This document shows positions 42,024 to 43,409 of a stretch of 43,409 bases of DNA, piece by piece. The notes under the pieces were generated by a model that saw nothing but the letters and a program-made list of their open reading frames with translations, searched no databases and was not told the DNA's origin. The stretch comes from an uncultured Anaerolineae bacterium (GTDB lineage: Bacteria > Chloroflexota > Anaerolineae > J036 > Brachytrichaceae): contig CALBEF010000101.1 of assembly GCA_937927775.1 (NCBI GenBank), positions 1-43,409 on the forward strand. The letters run 5' to 3'. Made by a program: the position numbers and the translations under genes. Position 1 is the stretch's first letter. Each line of letters begins with the position of its first letter.

Positions 42024-43409
42024 TCATCTGCCGGCTGCCGGCGAGGCTTGCTGAAAGCGCCGCCGGCGTTCTTCGCGGAATCCCCACACTGTCAGCGCGA
42101 GGCCGATCAATGCAAGACTCATGGCGACCAGGAAGGTGTCGTGTATGCCGGCCACCTGAATCGCTGGCGGGGCCGCCGTGGCGCCCTGCGGCAACGACGC
42201 GCCGGCATGGCCCAGCACGCTCATCGCCCACAGCGCGCCGAGCAGCGCGCTACCGGCGGTCTGTCCGAGCGTGCGTGTCAGCGCCATGAAACCCGAGGCG
42301 ATCCCCAGCCGTTCGCGCGGAACCGACCCCATGATGGCGCTGTTGTTGGGCGACTGGAAGATGCCCATGCCCAGTCCCAGCGGCAACAGGCGCAACACCA
42401 CGCCCGGCGCGCTGGTATCTGTGCTCAGGGTGCTGATGCTGAAGTGGGCGACCACCAGCACAGCCATGCCAACCACCGTGATGGTGCGGCTGCCGAGCCG
42501 ATCGGAGAGCGAGCCGGAAATCGGCGCTGTGACGCCGAGCATGATCGGGACGATGGACATGAGCAGGCCGGTCTGGCTGGGGGTGTAGCCCAGTACGTTC
42601 TGCAAATAGAACGGCATGATGAGAAACGAGCCGGCGGCGGTGACGAACGTGAGGAAGCCGGTGATCAGGCTGACGCTGAACAGCGCGTTGTTGAACAGAC
42701 GCAGGTCAACCATCGGCTGCGGCGCGCGGCGCTCGATGACGACGAACAATGCCAGAAACACCCCGAAGCCGGCCAGCAGCCCCGGCACGAGCGGGTCGCC
42801 AAATCCTGCCTGCTGGCCGAAGGTTAGCGCCAGCAGAAATGACAACATGCCCAGGAACAGTGTGGCCGCCCCGCCGAAGTCGAAGCGTTGCCGGCCGGCC
42901 GGCTTGAGGTGCGGCACAAAGCGCAGCGCCATCCATGTGCCGAGAATGCCGATCGGCAGATTGACGAAAAAGATCCAGTGCCAGTCCAGGACGTTGATGA
43001 TCAGACCGCCCACGGCGGGGCCGGTGATGGAGCCGAGCGACACGATCGTGCCGCTGATGCCGAGCGCCCTGCCGCGTTCGTTGGGCGGGAATGCTTCGGT
43101 GGTGATGGCCGGGCCGATCGCCAGCGTCATGGCTGCGCCAACGGCCTGAAGCACGCGAAACGCAATCAGCCAGTACACCGACGCGGACAGGCCGCACAGC
43201 ACAGAACCGAGGGTGAAGACGACGAAGCCGGACACGAAGATCGGCTTCTTGCCGCGCATATCGGCCAGCCGGCCCACGCCCAGCATCAGCGTGGCCATGG
43301 TCAGCAGATAGGCCAGCACGACCCATTGCACTGTTGCGAAGTTGGCGCCGAGCTGCCGCGCCAGGGTCGGCAGGGCGACATTGACGATGCTGCCGTCGAT
43401 GGTCGCCAG
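42024..43409 (-). CDS. MFS exporter, DHA2/EmrB-QacA family (partial)
   Basis: 462 residues visible; the start lies beyond the right edge of the window. The frame is open to the edge and reads ATIDGSIVNVALPTLA, the usual first-helix motif of DHA2 14-helix drug exporters (LDSTIVNVALP in others). Further motifs: GRLADMRGKKPIF (motif A), RVLQAVGAAM (motif B) and GPAVGGLI (antiporter motif C). About 13-14 helices. These pumps export drugs or other small molecules with protons. The C-terminus ends with a short basic tail. Substrate unknown. Confidence 0.9.
   Translation of the reverse strand: MATIDGSIVNVALPTLARQLGANFATVQWVVLAYLLTMATLMLGVGRLADMRGKKPIFVSGFVVFTLGSVLCGLSASVYWLIAFRVLQAVGAAMTLAIGPAITTEAFPPNERGRALGISGTIVSLGSITGPAVGGLIINVLDWHWIFFVNLPIGILGTWMALRFVPHLKPAGRQRFDFGGAATLFLGMLSFLLALTFGQQAGFGDPLVPGLLAGFGVFLALFVVIERRAPQPMVDLRLFNNALFSVSLITGFLTFVTAAGSFLIMPFYLQNVLGYTPSQTGLLMSIVPIMLGVTAPISGSLSDRLGSRTITVVGMAVLVVAHFSISTLSTDTSAPGVVLRLLPLGLGMGIFQSPNNSAIMGSVPRERLGIASGFMALTRTLGQTAGSALLGALWAMSVLGHAGASLPQGATAAPPAIQVAGIHDTFLVAMSLALIGLALTVWGFREERRRRFQQASPAAGR

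Overview
The window is a contiguous stretch of a GC-rich bacterial chromosome packed with ordinary single-copy genes. No rRNA, tRNA, insertion sequence, prophage or CRISPR array was seen. The gene set suggests a member of the Chloroflexota, probably an Anaerolineae-like lineage: many secreted or lipid-anchored proteins with Pro/Thr-rich linkers joined to LysM, SH3b, CAP or M23 domains, a stand-alone actinobacterial-type cystathionine beta-synthase with CBS pair, a HrcA/CIRCE-type groE promoter, Uma2-like proteins, and short palindromic and microsatellite repeats between genes. This placement is inference from gene content.

Layout. 1-4.0 kb (minus): an ArsP-type permease, a MATE/ANKH-like membrane protein and a secreted double-SH3b protein. 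4.1-6.4 kb (minus): groES-groEL with promoter, CIRCE-like operator and terminator. 6.4-12 kb (minus): a Uma2-like protein and a sulfur block made of cystathionine beta-synthase, an SsuABC-type importer and an Rrf2/CymR-like regulator with its own promoter and operator. 12-16.3 kb: a LysM-CAP lipoprotein, a divergent small gene, a lipoprotein, a membrane-anchored clan-A glycoside hydrolase and an HNH nuclease. 16.3-20.5 kb (minus): a PadR regulator followed by a translationally coupled metal/cofactor ABC importer whose last gene is a THEP1-like NTPase. 20.5-24.5 kb (minus): dnaE. 24.7-28 kb (plus): a PspA-like coiled-coil protein, a NYN nuclease fused to a cold-shock domain, a YbaK-type deacylase and a histidine kinase. 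28-31.7 kb: a lipoprotein, HAD hydrolase, S41 protease homologue and SAM methyltransferase. 31.7-34.9 kb (minus): a large secreted lamin-tail/phospholipase-D protein. 35.1-39.2 kb (plus): a coiled-coil nuclease-fold protein, LysM-M23 lipoprotein, DUF4432 sugar-epimerase-like protein and dUTPase. 39.2-39.7 kb: a damaged terC remnant. 39.9-43.4 kb (minus): a REC-PAS-GAF-GGDEF diguanylate cyclase and a DHA2-type MFS exporter cut by the window edge.

Most unusual points: (1) a PadR-controlled class III metal/cofactor importer with a THEP1-like NTPase joined by three consecutive stop/start overlaps; (2) a 33-bp palindrome at three loci, each just downstream of a stop codon; (3) an 8-bp repeat array at 30.7 kb that flips strand in the middle and supplies the stop codon of the upstream gene; (4) 7- and 9-bp arrays sharing a CTGAC core, one between groES and groEL; (5) several genes whose -10 box lies 6-13 nt before the start codon, suggesting leaderless mRNAs; (6) an S41 protease homologue with Asn where the catalytic Lys should be; (7) a NYN-cold-shock fusion next to a PspA-like gene.
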